In this document: piece after piece, positions 29,158 to 46,950 of the stretch
Layout of the letters: the number at the start of each line of letters is the position of its first letter
How positions within the stretch are numbered: position 1 is the first letter of the stretch
Origin: Rhodanobacter sp. ANJX3
GTDB taxonomy: Bacteria; Pseudomonadota; Gammaproteobacteria; Xanthomonadales; Rhodanobacteraceae
DNA: 64,000 bases
Direction: 5' to 3'
NCBI RefSeq assembly: GCF_014200755.1
Contig: NZ_JACHCM010000003.1
Span: forward strand, 248,001-312,000
Position numbers and translations under genes: made by a program
Notes under the pieces: generated by a model
Told to the model about the DNA's origin: nothing
Databases searched by the model: none
Seen by the model: only the letters and a program-made list of their open reading frames with translations

Positions 29158-29469
29158 TCAACCGAGCTTGATCTGAACATCGACGCCAGCGGCGAGATCA
29201 AGCTTCATGAGCGCGTCCACGGTTTTGTCGTTCGGGTCAACAATGTCCAACACGCGCTTGTGAGTACGAGTTTCGTACTGGTCGCGTGCGTCTTTGTCGA
29301 CGTGCGGAGACACCAGAATGGTGTAACGCTCGATCTTGGTCGGCAGCGGAATCGGGCCGAGGACCGTGGCGCCTGTGCGCTTGGCCGTCTCGACGATCTC
29401 GCTGGCTGAGCGGTCGATCAAACGATGATCGTACGCCTTCAATCGAATCCGAATCTTCTGGTTCGCCAT
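29158..29469 (-). CDS. rpsJ: 30S ribosomal protein S10
   Basis: Head protein that also serves as NusE in transcription antitermination, bound to NusB. The 103 residues start [20 protein letters not shown] and contain [20 protein letters not shown]. It is the first gene of the S10 operon, 260 bases downstream of tuf copy 1. That gap holds the tuf 3' repeat element and presumably the S10 promoter, which I could not place confidently. Confidence 0.98.
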   Translation of the reverse strand: MANQKIRIRLKAYDHRLIDRSASEIVETAKRTGATVLGPIPLPTKIERYTILVSPHVDKDARDQYETRTHKRVLDIVDPNDKTVDALMKLDLAAGVDVQIKLG

Positions 29470-29623
29470 AACCGTGTCCTATTGTCGAAAGAACGTAATG
29501 TGAAACAGAACGGCTTCTCACCGCCCTGCACAACCCTTGTATTACACAGCCGCCACGCCTATTGCAGGTATGGCAAGCCGCACAGCTTACATCAATTTTA
29601 TGAAAAAGTAGAGCTTTATTTCA

Positions 29624-29667
29624 GCCATCGTCCATGCTGGCAAAGCTAAGCCCGACATCCATGTCGG
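29624..29667 (-). repeat. Double-hairpin repeat element downstream of tuf copy 1
   Basis: Hairpin B (GCCA...TGGC, 29624-29641) and hairpin A (CCGACAT-CC-ATGTCGG, 29652-29667) lie in tandem. The same pair with the same spacing pattern occurs after tuf copy 2 (46845-46888) and near tRNA-Thr (48311-48353). Flanking bases such as ATGAAGAGTCC on the minus strand are also shared with the copy at 46845. Confidence 0.75.
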
Positions 29668-29692
29668 ACTCTTCATAAGAGCGACTCACCCT

Positions 29693-29721
29693 GGGGCTTG
29701 AGTAATCCGGCCCCAAGGTTG
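29693..29721 (-). repeat. Hairpin directly after tuf copy 1
   Basis: On the minus strand, soon after the tuf stop, CCTTGGGGC can pair with GCCCCAGGG (nine pairs, one G-U, about 12-base loop). The second tuf copy has a related GGGGC...GCCCC stem at the same place (about 46914-46938). No T-run follows, so it is more likely an RNA-stability or attenuation structure than a simple terminator. Confidence 0.5.
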
Positions 29722-29729
29722 GATCTTGC

Positions 29730-30920
29730 TTACTTGATGACCTTGGCAACGACGCCGGCGCCGACGGTGCGACCGCCTTCACGGATGGCGAAGCGCAGGC
29801 CTTCGTCCATCGCGATCGGGTGGATCAGGCTCACCACCATCTTCACGTTGTCACCCGGCATCACCATTTCCACGCCCTCGGGCAGCTCGCAAGCGCCCGT
29901 CACGTCGGTGGTGCGGAAGTAGAACTGCGGGCGGTAGCCCTTGAAGAACGGCGTATGACGGCCACCCTCGTCCTTCGACAGAACGTACACCTCGGCCTCG
30001 AAGTCCGTATGCGGGGTGATCGTGCCCGGCTTGGCCAGCACCTGGCCGCGCTCGACGTCGTCACGCTTCAGGCCGCGCAGCAGCAGACCGGCGTTGTCGC
30101 CTGCCTGACCCTGATCCAGCAGCTTGCGGAACATTTCCACGCCCGTCACGGTGGTCTTCTGCGTATTGCGGATACCCACCACTTCGATTTCGTCGCCGAC
30201 CTTGATGATGCCGCGCTCGATACGACCGGTCACCACCGTGCCGCGGCCGGAGATCGAGAACACGTCTTCGACCGGCATCAGGAACGGCTTGTCGATCACG
30301 CGCACCGGCTCAGGGATGTACGCGTCCAGCGCGTCCACCAGCTTGATGATCGACGGCACGCCGATTTCGCTCTGGTCGCCTTCCAGCGCCAGCTTGGCCG
30401 AACCATGGATCATCGGGGTGTCGTCGCCCGGGAAGTCGTACTTGCTCAGCAGCTCGCGCACTTCCATCTCGACCAGCTCGAGCAGCTCGGCGTCGTCGAC
30501 CATGTCCGCCTTGTTCAGGTAGACCACGATGTACGGCACGCCGACCTGGCGCGACAGCAGGATGTGCTCGCGCGTCTGCGGCATCGGGCCGTCCGCGGCC
30601 GAGCACACCAGAATCGCGCCGTCCATCTGCGCCGCACCGGTGATCATGTTCTTCACATAATCCGCGTGACCCGGGCAGTCGACGTGCGCGTAGTGGCGGT
30701 TCGGCGACTCGTATTCCACGTGCGCGGTCGAGATCGTGATGCCGCGCGCCTTCTCTTCCGGCGCCGCGTCGATCGCGTCATAGGCCTTGAACTCGCCACC
30801 GAAACGTTCTGCACCGACTTTCGTCAGCGCCGCTGTCAGCGTCGTCTTGCCGTGATCCACGTGACCAATCGTGCCGACGTTGACGTGCGGCTTGGTGCGT
30901 TCGAATTTACCCTTTGCCAT
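29730..30920 (-). CDS. tuf: Elongation factor Tu, copy 1
   Basis: GTPase that brings aminoacyl-tRNA to the ribosome. The 396 residues include G1 GHVDHGKT, effector-region [14 protein letters not shown]3 [12 protein letters not shown] and G4 NKADM. The protein is identical to copy 2 (46951-48141). Both strands of the two genes read the same wherever compared, and the identity stops at the coding-region ends. This is the str-operon copy, 140 bases after fusA. Gene conversion between the copies is the likely reason for the identity. Confidence 0.99.
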   Translation of the reverse strand: MAKGKFERTKPHVNVGTIGHVDHGKTTLTAALTKVGAERFGGEFKAYDAIDAAPEEKARGITISTAHVEYESPNRHYAHVDCPGHADYVKNMITGAAQMDGAILVCSAADGPMPQTREHILLSRQVGVPYIVVYLNKADMVDDAELLELVEMEVRELLSKYDFPGDDTPMIHGSAKLALEGDQSEIGVPSIIKLVDALDAYIPEPVRVIDKPFLMPVEDVFSISGRGTVVTGRIERGIIKVGDEIEVVGIRNTQKTTVTGVEMFRKLLDQGQAGDNAGLLLRGLKRDDVERGQVLAKPGTITPHTDFEAEVYVLSKDEGGRHTPFFKGYRPQFYFRTTDVTGACELPEGVEMVMPGDNVKMVVSLIHPIAMDEGLRFAIREGGRTVGAGVVAKVIK

Positions 30921-30971
30921 GACCTAAACCTCTAAATGAAATATGGAACTTAGAAACGAACTTTTAAAAGT

Positions 30972-30989
30972 GCAGCCACTAATGGCCGC
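30972..30989 (-). repeat. GCGGCCA-type palindromic repeat (fusA-tuf gap)
   Basis: GCAGCCA-CTAA-TGGCCGC pairs at six of seven positions. On the minus strand the flanks AAGAAGCGGCCA and GCACTTTT match the copies in the rpoA-rplQ and rplF-rplR gaps. A 13-base direct repeat (CGAATGCAAAAAC at 31013-31025 and 31028-31040) lies nearby in the same gap. Confidence 0.65.
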
Positions 30990-31060
30990 TTCTTGATCTT
31001 CGCATTCACGAACGAATGCAAAAACAGCGAATGCAAAAACGTCATTCTGCCGCTGAATCC

Positions 31061-33151
31061 TCAGGCCCTTTTCATGACCTGCTCGGCGATGTTGTTCGGC
31101 GCCTCGGCATAGTGATCGAACTCCATGGTGTACGTGGCGCGACCCTGCGTCTGCGAACGCAAACTAGTGGCGTAACCGAACATCTCACCCAGCGGAACGG
31201 TGGCGTTGATCACCTTTCCGGAATTGGTGTCTTCGGAGCCCTGCAGCACGCCCCGGCGGCGGCTAAGGTCTCCCATGACATCACCCATGTAATCCTCGGG
31301 CGTCACCACCTCGATCTTCATGACTGGCTCCAACAAAGCCGGGCTGGCCTTGTGAAAACCTTCCTTGAAACCGATGGAACCGGCGATTTTGAACGCCATT
31401 TCGTTGGAGTCGACCTCATGATACGAGCCGTCGATCAGCCGGATCTTAACGTCGACGACCGGAAACCCGGCCAGCGGACCAGAGCTCATCGCCTCTTGAA
31501 TGCCCTTGTCGACCGCAGGAATGAATTCCTTCGGAATCGCGCCGCCGACAATGGCATTCTCGAACACATAACCCTGCCCGCGCTCCTGCGGAACAATCTC
31601 CAGCACCACGTGGCCGAACTGACCCTTGCCACCGGACTGGCGAATAAACTTGCCTTCCTGCCTGACCGACTTGCGAATGGTCTCGCGATAAGCCACCTGC
31701 GGCTTGCCGACGTTCGCATCCACATGATATTCGCGCCGCATCCGATCGACCAGAATATCCAGATGTAGCTCGCCCATACCGGCGATGATGATCTGGCCCG
31801 ACTCCTCATCGGTGCGCACGCGAAAGGACGGATCCTCCGACGCGAGACGACCCAGCGCCACACCCATTTTCTCCTGGTCCGACTGGGTTCTCGGCTCGAC
31901 CGCCATGGCAATGACGGGTTCCGGAAAAACCATCCGCTCCAGCGTGATCAGGTGGTCCTGAGCGCACAGGGTGTCGCCGGTGGTGACATCTTTCAGGCCG
32001 ACCGCTGCCGCGATATCGCCGGCGCAGACTTCCTTCAGTTCCTGGCGGTCGTTTGCATGCATTTGCAGCAGGCGGCCGATCCGCTCTTTTTTGCTCTTGG
32101 TCGGGTTGTACAACGCGTCGCCCGATTTCAACACGCCCGAATAGACGCGAAAAAACGTCAGCGACCCGACGAAAGGATCCGTCATGATCTTGAAGGCCAG
32201 CGCCGCGAACGGCTGATCGTCGCCCGCCGTCCGGGTGATTTCCCGCTCGCTCTCGTCAAGACCTTTGACGGGAGGACGATCGGCCGGCGATGGCAGAAAC
32301 TGCACCACCGCGTCGAGCATCGCCTGCACGCCTTTGTTCTTGAACGCCGAGCCGCAGAACACCGGAATCAAGGTTGCCGCCAGAGTCCCTGCGCGGATGC
32401 CGGCGAGAATGTCCTCCTCAGCCAGATCACCCTCTTCCAGGTACTTGTTCATCAGCGTTTCGGACGTTTCCGCCGCCGCTTCGACCATGAAGTTGCGCGC
32501 CTCGATGGCAGCGTCCGTCAAGTCTGCCGGGATATCCCGGTAGTCGAACTTCATGCCCTGGGATTCCATATCCCAGATCACCGCTTTCATCTTGATCAGG
32601 TCGACAACGCCTTCGAAACCCTCTTCGGCACCGATAGGCACCTGCATCGGCACCGGGTTGGCGCCCAAGCGGGACTTCAGCTGACCCACGACGCCGTCGA
32701 AGTCGGCGCCGGTACGGTCCATTTTGTTGACGAAAGCCAACCGTGGTACCGAATACTTGTTCGCCTGACGCCACACTGTTTCGGACTGCGGCTGTACGCC
32801 ACCCACGGCGCACAGAACGAAAACCGCGCCATCCAAAACGCGTAGGGACCGCTCAACTTCGATCGTGAAGTCAACGTGCCCCGGCGTATCGATAATATTG
32901 AAGCGATGTTCGGGCATGGACTGATCCATGCCCTTCCAGAACGCCGTCGTCGCCGCCGACGTTATGGTGATACCGCGCTCCTGCTCTTGCTCCATCCAGT
33001 CCATCGTGGCCGCGCCGTCATGCACTTCCCCGATCCTGTGGCTGACGCCGGTGTAGAACAGGATGCGTTCCGTTGTCGTGGTTTTTCCGGCATCAATGTG
33101 GGCCATGATGCCGAAGTTACGATAACGGTCGATGGGAGTGGTGCGTGCCAC
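31061..33151 (-). CDS. fusA: Elongation factor G
   Basis: Translocation GTPase of 696 residues. G1 is [15 protein letters not shown], the switch region contains [15 protein letters not shown]3 is DTPGHVDF and G4 is NKMD. Domain IV includes GGKGQFGHV and the conserved His-containing loop region. The start is GTG at 33151, with GAGG about nine bases upstream. It lies 48 bases after rpsG in the str operon. No second EF-G paralogue is in the window. Confidence 0.98.
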   Translation of the reverse strand: MARTTPIDRYRNFGIMAHIDAGKTTTTERILFYTGVSHRIGEVHDGAATMDWMEQEQERGITITSAATTAFWKGMDQSMPEHRFNIIDTPGHVDFTIEVERSLRVLDGAVFVLCAVGGVQPQSETVWRQANKYSVPRLAFVNKMDRTGADFDGVVGQLKSRLGANPVPMQVPIGAEEGFEGVVDLIKMKAVIWDMESQGMKFDYRDIPADLTDAAIEARNFMVEAAAETSETLMNKYLEEGDLAEEDILAGIRAGTLAATLIPVFCGSAFKNKGVQAMLDAVVQFLPSPADRPPVKGLDESEREITRTAGDDQPFAALAFKIMTDPFVGSLTFFRVYSGVLKSGDALYNPTKSKKERIGRLLQMHANDRQELKEVCAGDIAAAVGLKDVTTGDTLCAQDHLITLERMVFPEPVIAMAVEPRTQSDQEKMGVALGRLASEDPSFRVRTDEESGQIIIAGMGELHLDILVDRMRREYHVDANVGKPQVAYRETIRKSVRQEGKFIRQSGGKGQFGHVVLEIVPQERGQGYVFENAIVGGAIPKEFIPAVDKGIQEAMSSGPLAGFPVVDVKIRLIDGSYHEVDSNEMAFKIAGSIGFKEGFHKASPALLEPVMKIEVVTPEDYMGDVMGDLSRRRGVLQGSEDTNSGKVINATVPLGEMFGYATSLRSQTQGRATYTMEFDHYAEAPNNIAEQVMKRA

Positions 33152-33199
33152 AGGATGAACCTCGGAGAAGCATGTAGCACTTGCCGGTACAGCCGACGA

Positions 33200-33667
33200 T
33201 TACCAGCGGTAGTGCGAGAACGCCTTGTTGGCCTCGGCCATACGATGCGTTTCTTCGCGCTTCTTGGCAGCGCCGCCGCGGCTTTCCGAAGCTTCCAGCA
33301 ATTCGGCGGCAAGCTTTTTCGGCATCGAGGTCTCGCCGCGCTTACGCGCCGCATCGATGACCCAACGCATGGCCAACGCCATGCGACGACCCGGACGGAC
33401 TTCGACCGGCACCTGGTACGTAGCACCACCGACGCGGCGCGACTTGACCTCGACGGCCGGCGCGATGTTGTTCAGCGCCTTCTCGACCAGCGCTACCGGC
33501 TCGCCGTTCTTCTCGCCGATATGCAGCAGCGCGCCGTAAACGATGCTTTCTGCGACTGATTTCTTACCGCTCTTCATCACCATGTTGATGAAACGGGCGA
33601 TGAGCTGGCTGCCGTGCTTCGGATCCGGAAGGATCTGACGGGCGGGATGTGAACCTTTACGCGACAT
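33200..33667 (-). CDS. rpsG: 30S ribosomal protein S7
   Basis: Primary 16S binder of the head and, in E. coli, the repressor of the str operon through the rpsL-rpsG spacer. The 155 residues start [20 protein letters not shown] and contain [17 protein letters not shown]. The spacer to rpsL is only 12 bases, much shorter than the roughly 100-base regulatory spacer in E. coli, so that form of S7 control is unlikely here. Confidence 0.98.
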   Translation of the reverse strand: MSRKGSHPARQILPDPKHGSQLIARFINMVMKSGKKSVAESIVYGALLHIGEKNGEPVALVEKALNNIAPAVEVKSRRVGGATYQVPVEVRPGRRMALAMRWVIDAARKRGETSMPKKLAAELLEASESRGGAAKKREETHRMAEANKAFSHYRW

Positions 33668-33679
33668 GTTTGCTGTCCT

Positions 33680-34054
<375 letters not shown>

Positions 34055-34094
34055 GCGAAGCTAATCCTGAAAACCTGATTCTGAAAACATCAAA

Positions 34095-34120
34095 GGCAGC
34101 CCGAACGTACTCGGTCTGCC
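34095..34120 (-). promoter_or_regulatory. Leader hairpin upstream of rpsL
   Basis: GGCAG and CTGCC pair as the outer stem and CCGA with TCGG as the inner stem around one mismatch, giving a 9-pair hairpin in the predicted rpsL leader. It may take part in str-operon control, or act as a weak terminator, since a T-rich stretch follows on the minus strand. Function is not shown. Confidence 0.45.
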
Positions 34121-34131
34121 AAGAAGCGGAA

Positions 34132-34160
34132 ATTTAACATGGGCAGGTCGCCAGAGGCAA
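34132..34160 (-). promoter_or_regulatory. Promoter-like site for the str operon
   Basis: On the minus strand TTGCCT (34160-34155) and TTAAAT (34137-34132) are separated by 17 bases and each match the sigma-70 consensus at four of six positions. The site lies between the rpoC stop and rpsL, 78 bases before the rpsL ATG. Confidence 0.5.
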
Positions 34161-34245
34161 CCGAGAACCCTGCCATCCTTGAGCCGAACACGAGGCGCAT
34201 CCATGCACCTCCTACGTATGTCAGCGAGACAAACCTTGAGCAGGC

Positions 34246-38460
<4,215 letters not shown>

Positions 38461-38485
38461 TGCTTGGCTCCTGTAGGCGCGCGGG

Positions 38486-42646
<4,161 letters not shown>

Positions 42647-42993
42647 GATCGGGAGCGCCTCGGTTCGCAGTGACGCCGGTGGTGCATACACCGGCTAAAT
42701 GGTAAGAACTGTGGATGCCGCTATGAATCGGAAAACGATGGTTTGTTCGCCGCTTCGTCAAAAGGCATGAATCAAAGATCGTGGAGCCAACATCGTCGAT
42801 CTTTCAGTGCTGACTTCTGAGCCGTGTTACAGGTACTGCTATTGCAAGTGCTTGTTGTCGATTACTTTTGAATCGCCGATACGGTTTCGATGCCACCGAA
42901 CGGTTGAAGTTCACCGTTAACAGGCAAAGCCCGGGAGCTTTCGCCCCCAGGCTTGCTTGACGTCAAGTCGAACTATCGGCGCGCAAACGCCGA
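42647..42993 (-). other. 347-base rplL-rpoB gap with attenuator-like region
   Basis: No gene is seen. The gap holds the hairpin at 42927-42954, close to the rplL stop. In E. coli the corresponding gap holds a transcription attenuator and an RNase III cleavage site that set the ratio of L7/L12 to RNA polymerase. No convincing rpoB promoter was found, so read-through from rplJL is assumed. Confidence 0.5.
42927..42954 (-). terminator. Hairpin after rplL, attenuator candidate
   Basis: On the minus strand AAGCCTGGGGGC and GCTCCCGGGCTT form a 12-pair stem (two G-U pairs) with a GAAA tetraloop. It begins 39 bases after the rplL stop. There is no T-run, so it is better read as a partial attenuator, RNA-processing site or 3'-end stabiliser than as a full terminator. 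Confidence 0.55.
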
Positions 42994-43365
42994 TTACTTC
43001 AGTTCGACAGTGGCGCCGGCAGCTTCGAGATCCTTCTTGAACTTGTCGGCATCTTCCTTCGACAAGCCTTCCTTCAGGACGCCGCCGGCCTCGGTGAGGT
43101 CCTTGGCTTCCTTCAGACCCAGGCCGGTGATGGCGCGGACGGCCTTGATCACGTCGACCTTCTTGGCGCCGGCGGTCTTCAGGATCAGGTCAAACTCGGT
43201 CTGCGCTTCCGCCGGAGCGGCAGCGGCAGCGGCCGGACCGGCAGCAGCCACGGGGGCAGCAGCGGACACGCCAAACTTCTCTTCGATGGCCTTCACCAGC
43301 TCCATCACTTCCATGAGCGACTTGGCGGCAACGGCTTCAACGATCTGTTCGTTGGAAAGGGACAT
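42994..43365 (-). CDS. rplL: 50S ribosomal protein L7/L12
   Basis: Stalk protein that recruits translational GTPases. The 123 residues contain an N-terminal dimerisation domain, an Ala/Pro-rich hinge ([20 protein letters not shown]) and the C-terminal factor-binding domain with [20 protein letters not shown]. It lies 44 bases after rplJ. Confidence 0.98.
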   Translation of the reverse strand: MSLSNEQIVEAVAAKSLMEVMELVKAIEEKFGVSAAAPVAAAGPAAAAAAPAEAQTEFDLILKTAGAKKVDVIKAVRAITGLGLKEAKDLTEAGGVLKEGLSKEDADKFKKDLEAAGATVELK

Positions 43366-43409
43366 TTTATTTACCTCTGGAAATGGATTCAGTTAAATAG
43401 AAAGCGAAC

Positions 43410-43946
43410 TTAAGCGGGCTCGGCTTCGACCGGAGCTTCGGCGGCAACTTCGCCACCACCGTCCTGCTTGTCGGCCACGGCCTTGACGGCGCGGGCGAAC
43501 ATCGCAGCGGGCTCGGCCAGCACGCGTGCCAGCATGGAAAGCGCCTGCTCGCGGGTCGGCAACGAGGCCAGCACGTCGACATGCTCGGCGGCAAACAGCT
43601 TGCCTTCGACCGAAACGACCTTCGGCTTCAGCTTGTCGTTGCTCTTGGCGAACTCCTTGATCAGACGCCCGGCAGCGCCTGGTTCTTCGGTCGAGAACGC
43701 GTACAGCAGCGGACCGACCAGAGCGTCTTGAACGACCTCGAAATCGGTACCGGCTACAGCGCGCGAAGCGAGCGTGTTCTTGACAACTCTCAAGTACACG
43801 CCGGATTCGCGAGCCTGCTTGCGCATCGCGGTCATCTGAGCGACCGTGGTGCCCGCATACTCGGCAGCGATCAGGGAGTGAGCCTTCGCGGCAACTTCTG
43901 CCAGTTCGGCAACTACTTCTTGTTTCTGGGACAGATTTAGAGCCAT
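43410..43946 (-). CDS. rplJ: 50S ribosomal protein L10
   Basis: Stalk base that binds L7/L12 dimers and 23S rRNA; with L7/L12 it represses rplJL translation in E. coli. The 178 residues start [20 protein letters not shown] and contain [27 protein letters not shown] lies upstream of the ATG. The 339-base gap after rplA gives room for a promoter and the L10-binding leader. Confidence 0.98.
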   Translation of the reverse strand: MALNLSQKQEVVAELAEVAAKAHSLIAAEYAGTTVAQMTAMRKQARESGVYLRVVKNTLASRAVAGTDFEVVQDALVGPLLYAFSTEEPGAAGRLIKEFAKSNDKLKPKVVSVEGKLFAAEHVDVLASLPTREQALSMLARVLAEPAAMFARAVKAVADKQDGGGEVAAEAPVEAEPA

Positions 43947-44285
43947 TGCACTCCTCCAAATGAATTCCGCTCACGGCTCCTGCCGCTTGCGGTCCTGGGC
44001 GACGCCGTCCGTGACGTCGAGGACGTAAGGTCCCGGGTGTCGGCCTTTCCAGAAAAATATTCCAGAATGGGCAGCACCATCTACGCTGGCCGGATGGGGA
44101 TACATCCGATTAAGCGACCCCGCTGGCGACAACGGCGATTCCCTGCCATTTGCGAGCCTCCTGCCCGTCGTCGTCGCACGCTGGTCACGCCTGCGGTCTT
44201 TGACAGCCGCCCCGATCGCGAATGGCATCGGAGCTGCCCTCAAAAACTGCCTATACCGGGCTAGGCCGGTATAGGACTTGATCTC
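43947..44285 (-). other. 339-base rplA-rplJ gap: terminator and presumed L10 leader
   Basis: No gene is seen. The rplA-proximal end has the hairpin and T-run at 44241-44274. The rest would hold the promoter and leader of rplJL. I could not identify a clear -35/-10 pair. The sequence just before rplJ (GGAGCCGTGAGCGG, then GGAGGAG) is consistent with an L10 leader, but the kink-turn structure was not verified. Confidence 0.45.
44241..44274 (-). terminator. Intrinsic terminator/attenuator after rplA
   Basis: CTATACCGG and CCGGTATAG form a perfect 9-bp stem (44251-44274) with a six-base loop. On the minus strand it is followed by GCAGTTTTTG. It starts 11 bases after the rplA stop and would separate the rplKA and rplJL transcripts, wholly or partly. 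Confidence 0.75.
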
Positions 44286-44996
44286 TTACTTGGCGGCGGT
44301 GGCCAGCGTCGAGGTATCGACGGCGACGCCGACGCCCATCGTGCTGGACAGAGCGACCTTCTGCAAAAACTGACCCTTCGCCGTGGACGGCTTGGCCTTC
44401 AGCAGATCGGCAATCAGGGTGTTGAGATTGTCCGCGAGCTGCGAAGCGTCAAAGCTGGCCTTGCCGATGGTGGCGTGAATGATGCCGGCCTTGTCGTTGC
44501 GGAACTTCACCTGGCCCGCCTTGGCGTTCTTGACCGCCGTGGCGACGTCGGCGGTGACCGAGCCGTCCTTCGGGTTCGGCATCAGGCCACGCGGGCCCAG
44601 CAGCTGACCGAGCTTGCCGACCACTCGCATCGCGTCCGGCGTGGCGATCACGCGACCGAAGTCGAGATCGCCAGCCTGCATGCGCTCGGCCAGATCGTCC
44701 ATGCCGACAGCGTCAGCACCGGCGGCTTTGGCAGCCTCAGCCTTTTCGCCCGGAGGGCAGAACACGGCGACCTTGACGGTCTTGCCGGTGCCGTGCGGGA
44801 GCAGCGAGGAACCGCGCACGCCCTGGTCCGACTTTTTCGCGTCGATGCCCAGGCGCACGGCCACGTCCACCGACTCGGGGAACTTAGCCTTGGCGTTGTC
44901 CTTGATGATCTTCAGCGCTTCATCCAGACCGTAGAACTTGCCCGGCTGCACCGCGCCCTGCGCGGCCTTCATACGTTTTGTGAGTTTGGTCGTCAT
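44286..44996 (-). CDS. rplA: 50S ribosomal protein L1
   Basis: L1-stalk protein that helps release deacylated tRNA and, in E. coli, represses rplKA by binding the rplK leader. The 236 residues contain the Lys-rich N-terminus [13 protein letters not shown] and the signature region [17 protein letters not shown]. It is three bases after rplK and is followed by the 44241-44274 terminator. Confidence 0.98.
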   Translation of the reverse strand: MTTKLTKRMKAAQGAVQPGKFYGLDEALKIIKDNAKAKFPESVDVAVRLGIDAKKSDQGVRGSSLLPHGTGKTVKVAVFCPPGEKAEAAKAAGADAVGMDDLAERMQAGDLDFGRVIATPDAMRVVGKLGQLLGPRGLMPNPKDGSVTADVATAVKNAKAGQVKFRNDKAGIIHATIGKASFDASQLADNLNTLIADLLKAKPSTAKGQFLQKVALSSTMGVGVAVDTSTLATAAK

Positions 44997-44999
44997 GTC

Positions 45000-45428
45000 T
45001 TAACCCTCCACTACCAGGCCCATGGAACGAGCGCTGCCGGCGATTGTGCGAACCGCGGCTTCGAGCTCGGCGGCCGTGAGGTCGGCGCTCTTCTGCTTGG
45101 CGATCTCTTCGAGCTGTGCACGAGTGACCTTGCCGACCTTGTCGGTATTCGGCTTGGGCGAACCCTTGGCCGTATTGGTCAGTTTTTTCAGCCAGAAGGT
45201 GGCGGGCGACGTCTTCATCGCGAAGGTGAAGCTGCGATCGGAGTAAGCGGTGATCACCACAGGAATCGGAGCACCCGGCTCCATCTTCTGCGTGGCGGCA
45301 TTGAACGCCTTGCAGAATTCCATGATGTTCAGGCCGCGCTGACCGAGGGCTGGACCCACCGGCGGCGACGGGTTGGCTTGACCGGCCTTGACCTGCAGCT
45401 TGATGTAACCAGTAACTTTCTTTGCCAT
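45000..45428 (-). CDS. rplK: 50S ribosomal protein L11
   Basis: Protein of the GTPase-associated centre, needed for RelA activation. The 142 residues start [20 protein letters not shown], with the Pro-rich thiostrepton-region [20 protein letters not shown]. It is expected to be trimethylated by PrmA. It is preceded by a 219-base gap with a strong promoter-like site. Confidence 0.98.
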   Translation of the reverse strand: MAKKVTGYIKLQVKAGQANPSPPVGPALGQRGLNIMEFCKAFNAATQKMEPGAPIPVVITAYSDRSFTFAMKTSPATFWLKKLTNTAKGSPKPNTDKVGKVTRAQLEEIAKQKSADLTAAELEAAVRTIAGSARSMGLVVEG

Positions 45429-45564
45429 GGCATTTTTCCTCGCGAGTTCAGGCGCCTTGCGGCTCCTCGCTGTTCACCGGTCCCTGGATGGAAGGAAGGT
45501 CTGCATCGTGCAAACCCTGAAACACGGACACGCCGAGATCGTTAGACCTCGACGTGAACCGCGC

Positions 45565-45593
45565 AGTATAGAGATTGACCTGGCTTTCAGCAA
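45565..45593 (-). promoter_or_regulatory. Promoter-like site for rplK
   Basis: On the minus strand TTGCTG (45593-45588) and TATACT (45570-45565, 5/6 match) are separated by exactly 17 bases. A GCGCGG discriminator follows immediately, typical of stringently controlled ribosomal promoters. The predicted start gives a leader of about 130 bases before rplK, enough for an L1-binding site. Confidence 0.7.
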
Positions 45594-45647
45594 GCCCCGT
45601 GCCAAAGGCGCGGATTCAGCAACCGAGGTCGAGACAAGACCTAGCTA

Positions 45648-46208
45648 TCAGGCTTTTTCGACCTGACCGAATTCCAGCTCCACCGGGGTCGACCTGCCGA
45701 AGATCAGCACGGCAACGCGCAGACGGCTCTTGTCGTAGTTGACTTCTTCGACCACGCCATTGAAGTCGTTGAATGGACCTTCGGTGACCCGAACCATCTC
45801 GCCCGGCTCGAACAACACCTTCGGACGCGGCTTTTCGACACCTTCGCGGACGCGGCTGAGAATGGCTTCGGCCTCGCTGTCCTTGATCGGCAGCGGACGG
45901 TCGGCGGTACCGCCGATAAAGCCCATGACCTTCGGCGTCTCCTTGATCAGATGCCAGCATTCATCGTCGATCCGCGGCGATTTGCCCTCGGTATTCGTCT
46001 CGATCTGCACCAGCACGTAGCCTGGGAAGAATTTGCGCTCGCTGCGACGCTTCTGGCCGCCGCGCATCTCGATCACTTCCTCGGTCGGCACCAGCACTTC
46101 GCCGAATTTCTCTTCCATCTCGGCGCGCTTGATGCGCTCGTCGAGGGAACGTTTCACCTGATTCTCGAAACCCGAATAGGCGTGCACCACATACCAACGC
46201 TTGCTCAT
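45648..46208 (-). CDS. nusG: Transcription elongation/antitermination factor NusG
   Basis: Links RNA polymerase to Rho or to S10 on the leading ribosome. The 186 residues have an NGN domain ([31 protein letters not shown]) and a C-terminal KOW domain ([19 protein letters not shown]). ATG 46208 was chosen for the GAGGTG upstream; an in-frame GTG at 46217 falls on that site. It is 10 bases after secE. Confidence 0.98.
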   Translation of the reverse strand: MSKRWYVVHAYSGFENQVKRSLDERIKRAEMEEKFGEVLVPTEEVIEMRGGQKRRSERKFFPGYVLVQIETNTEGKSPRIDDECWHLIKETPKVMGFIGGTADRPLPIKDSEAEAILSRVREGVEKPRPKVLFEPGEMVRVTEGPFNDFNGVVEEVNYDKSRLRVAVLIFGRSTPVELEFGQVEKA

Positions 46209-46218
46209 GTTTTCCACC

Positions 46219-46617
46219 TCAGGTACCCAACTTGAGCAGCCAGTCGAGGATGACCGACTTCAGGATCAGATCGATCAGGCCAAGCAACAGCGACAGCACC
46301 ACCACGACCACGATGATGATGCCGGTAGTCTTGATCGTCTCATCTTTGGTCGGCCAGACCACCTTGCGCAATTCGAACTGCGACTCGCCGACGAAATTGC
46401 GCACCCGACGACCCAGCGCCGTGAAGGCCGCTATCGCCAGCGCGATGACCAGCGCCGCGAGTACGCCGAGCAGGCGCACGGATGAAGGGATGCTGGCGTC
46501 GTTACCGAACCAGGAATAGGCGAAGATGCCGCCAACCAGTATCAGCCCTGCCAATACCAGCTTGGCAACATCGGCGGCATTCGTGCCTTTGGGCTGCTGT
46601 TCTGCCTTGGTATTCAT
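46219..46617 (-). CDS. secE: Protein translocase subunit SecE
   Basis: Essential clamp of the SecYEG channel. The 132 residues form three membrane helices (about 18-35, 45-63 and 98-122), like the E. coli protein and unlike the one-helix form of many bacteria. The conserved cytoplasmic amphipathic stretch is [20 protein letters not shown]. The gene follows tRNA-Trp and precedes nusG, the usual order. Confidence 0.97.
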   Translation of the reverse strand: MNTKAEQQPKGTNAADVAKLVLAGLILVGGIFAYSWFGNDASIPSSVRLLGVLAALVIALAIAAFTALGRRVRNFVGESQFELRKVVWPTKDETIKTTGIIIVVVVVLSLLLGLIDLILKSVILDWLLKLGT

Positions 46618-46698
46618 GCACAGTGATCAAGTGTCAGCGGCATACCGGCCTGTTCGGGCGGCCTTGCCATCGTCACCCGTCATCGATCCTCGGGAAAG

Positions 46699-46774
<76 letters not shown>

Positions 46775-46800
46775 ACATGACTTGAACTGTAAACACGACG

Positions 46801-46822
46801 GCGAGCGGATGGTTCCGCTCGC
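46801..46822 (-). terminator. Hairpin between tuf copy 2 and tRNA-Trp
   Basis: GCGAGCGGA-TGGT-TCCGCTCGC is a perfect 9-bp stem with a 4-base loop. No T-run follows on the minus strand, only GTGTTTAC further on. It may be an RNA-processing or partial termination signal ahead of tRNA-Trp. Confidence 0.45.
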
Positions 46823-46844
46823 CCCGTGAAGAGATTTAATTTTA

Positions 46845-46888
46845 GCCATCATCCCTGATGGCGGAGCCAAGCCCGGCATCCATGCCGG
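46845..46888 (-). repeat. Double-hairpin repeat element downstream of tuf copy 2
   Basis: Hairpin B is GCCATCA-TCCC-TGATGGC (46845-46862, perfect 7 bp) and hairpin A is CCGGCAT-CC-ATGCCGG (46873-46888, perfect). The pair matches the element after tuf copy 1 in layout and flanks. It carries compensatory changes: CCGACAT/ATGTCGG there is CCGGCAT/ATGCCGG here. Confidence 0.8.
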
Positions 46889-46950
46889 ACTCTTCATAGG
46901 AGCTACTCACTTTGGGGCTTTGTTAATTCGAGCCCCGCCGTTCGAATTTG

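Noticed and set aside
29470..29623. S10 operon promoter such as TTGATG with a downstream CATACC, or TAATAC
   Set aside because: Candidates match too few consensus positions or have poor spacing; a promoter is expected here but I cannot place it.
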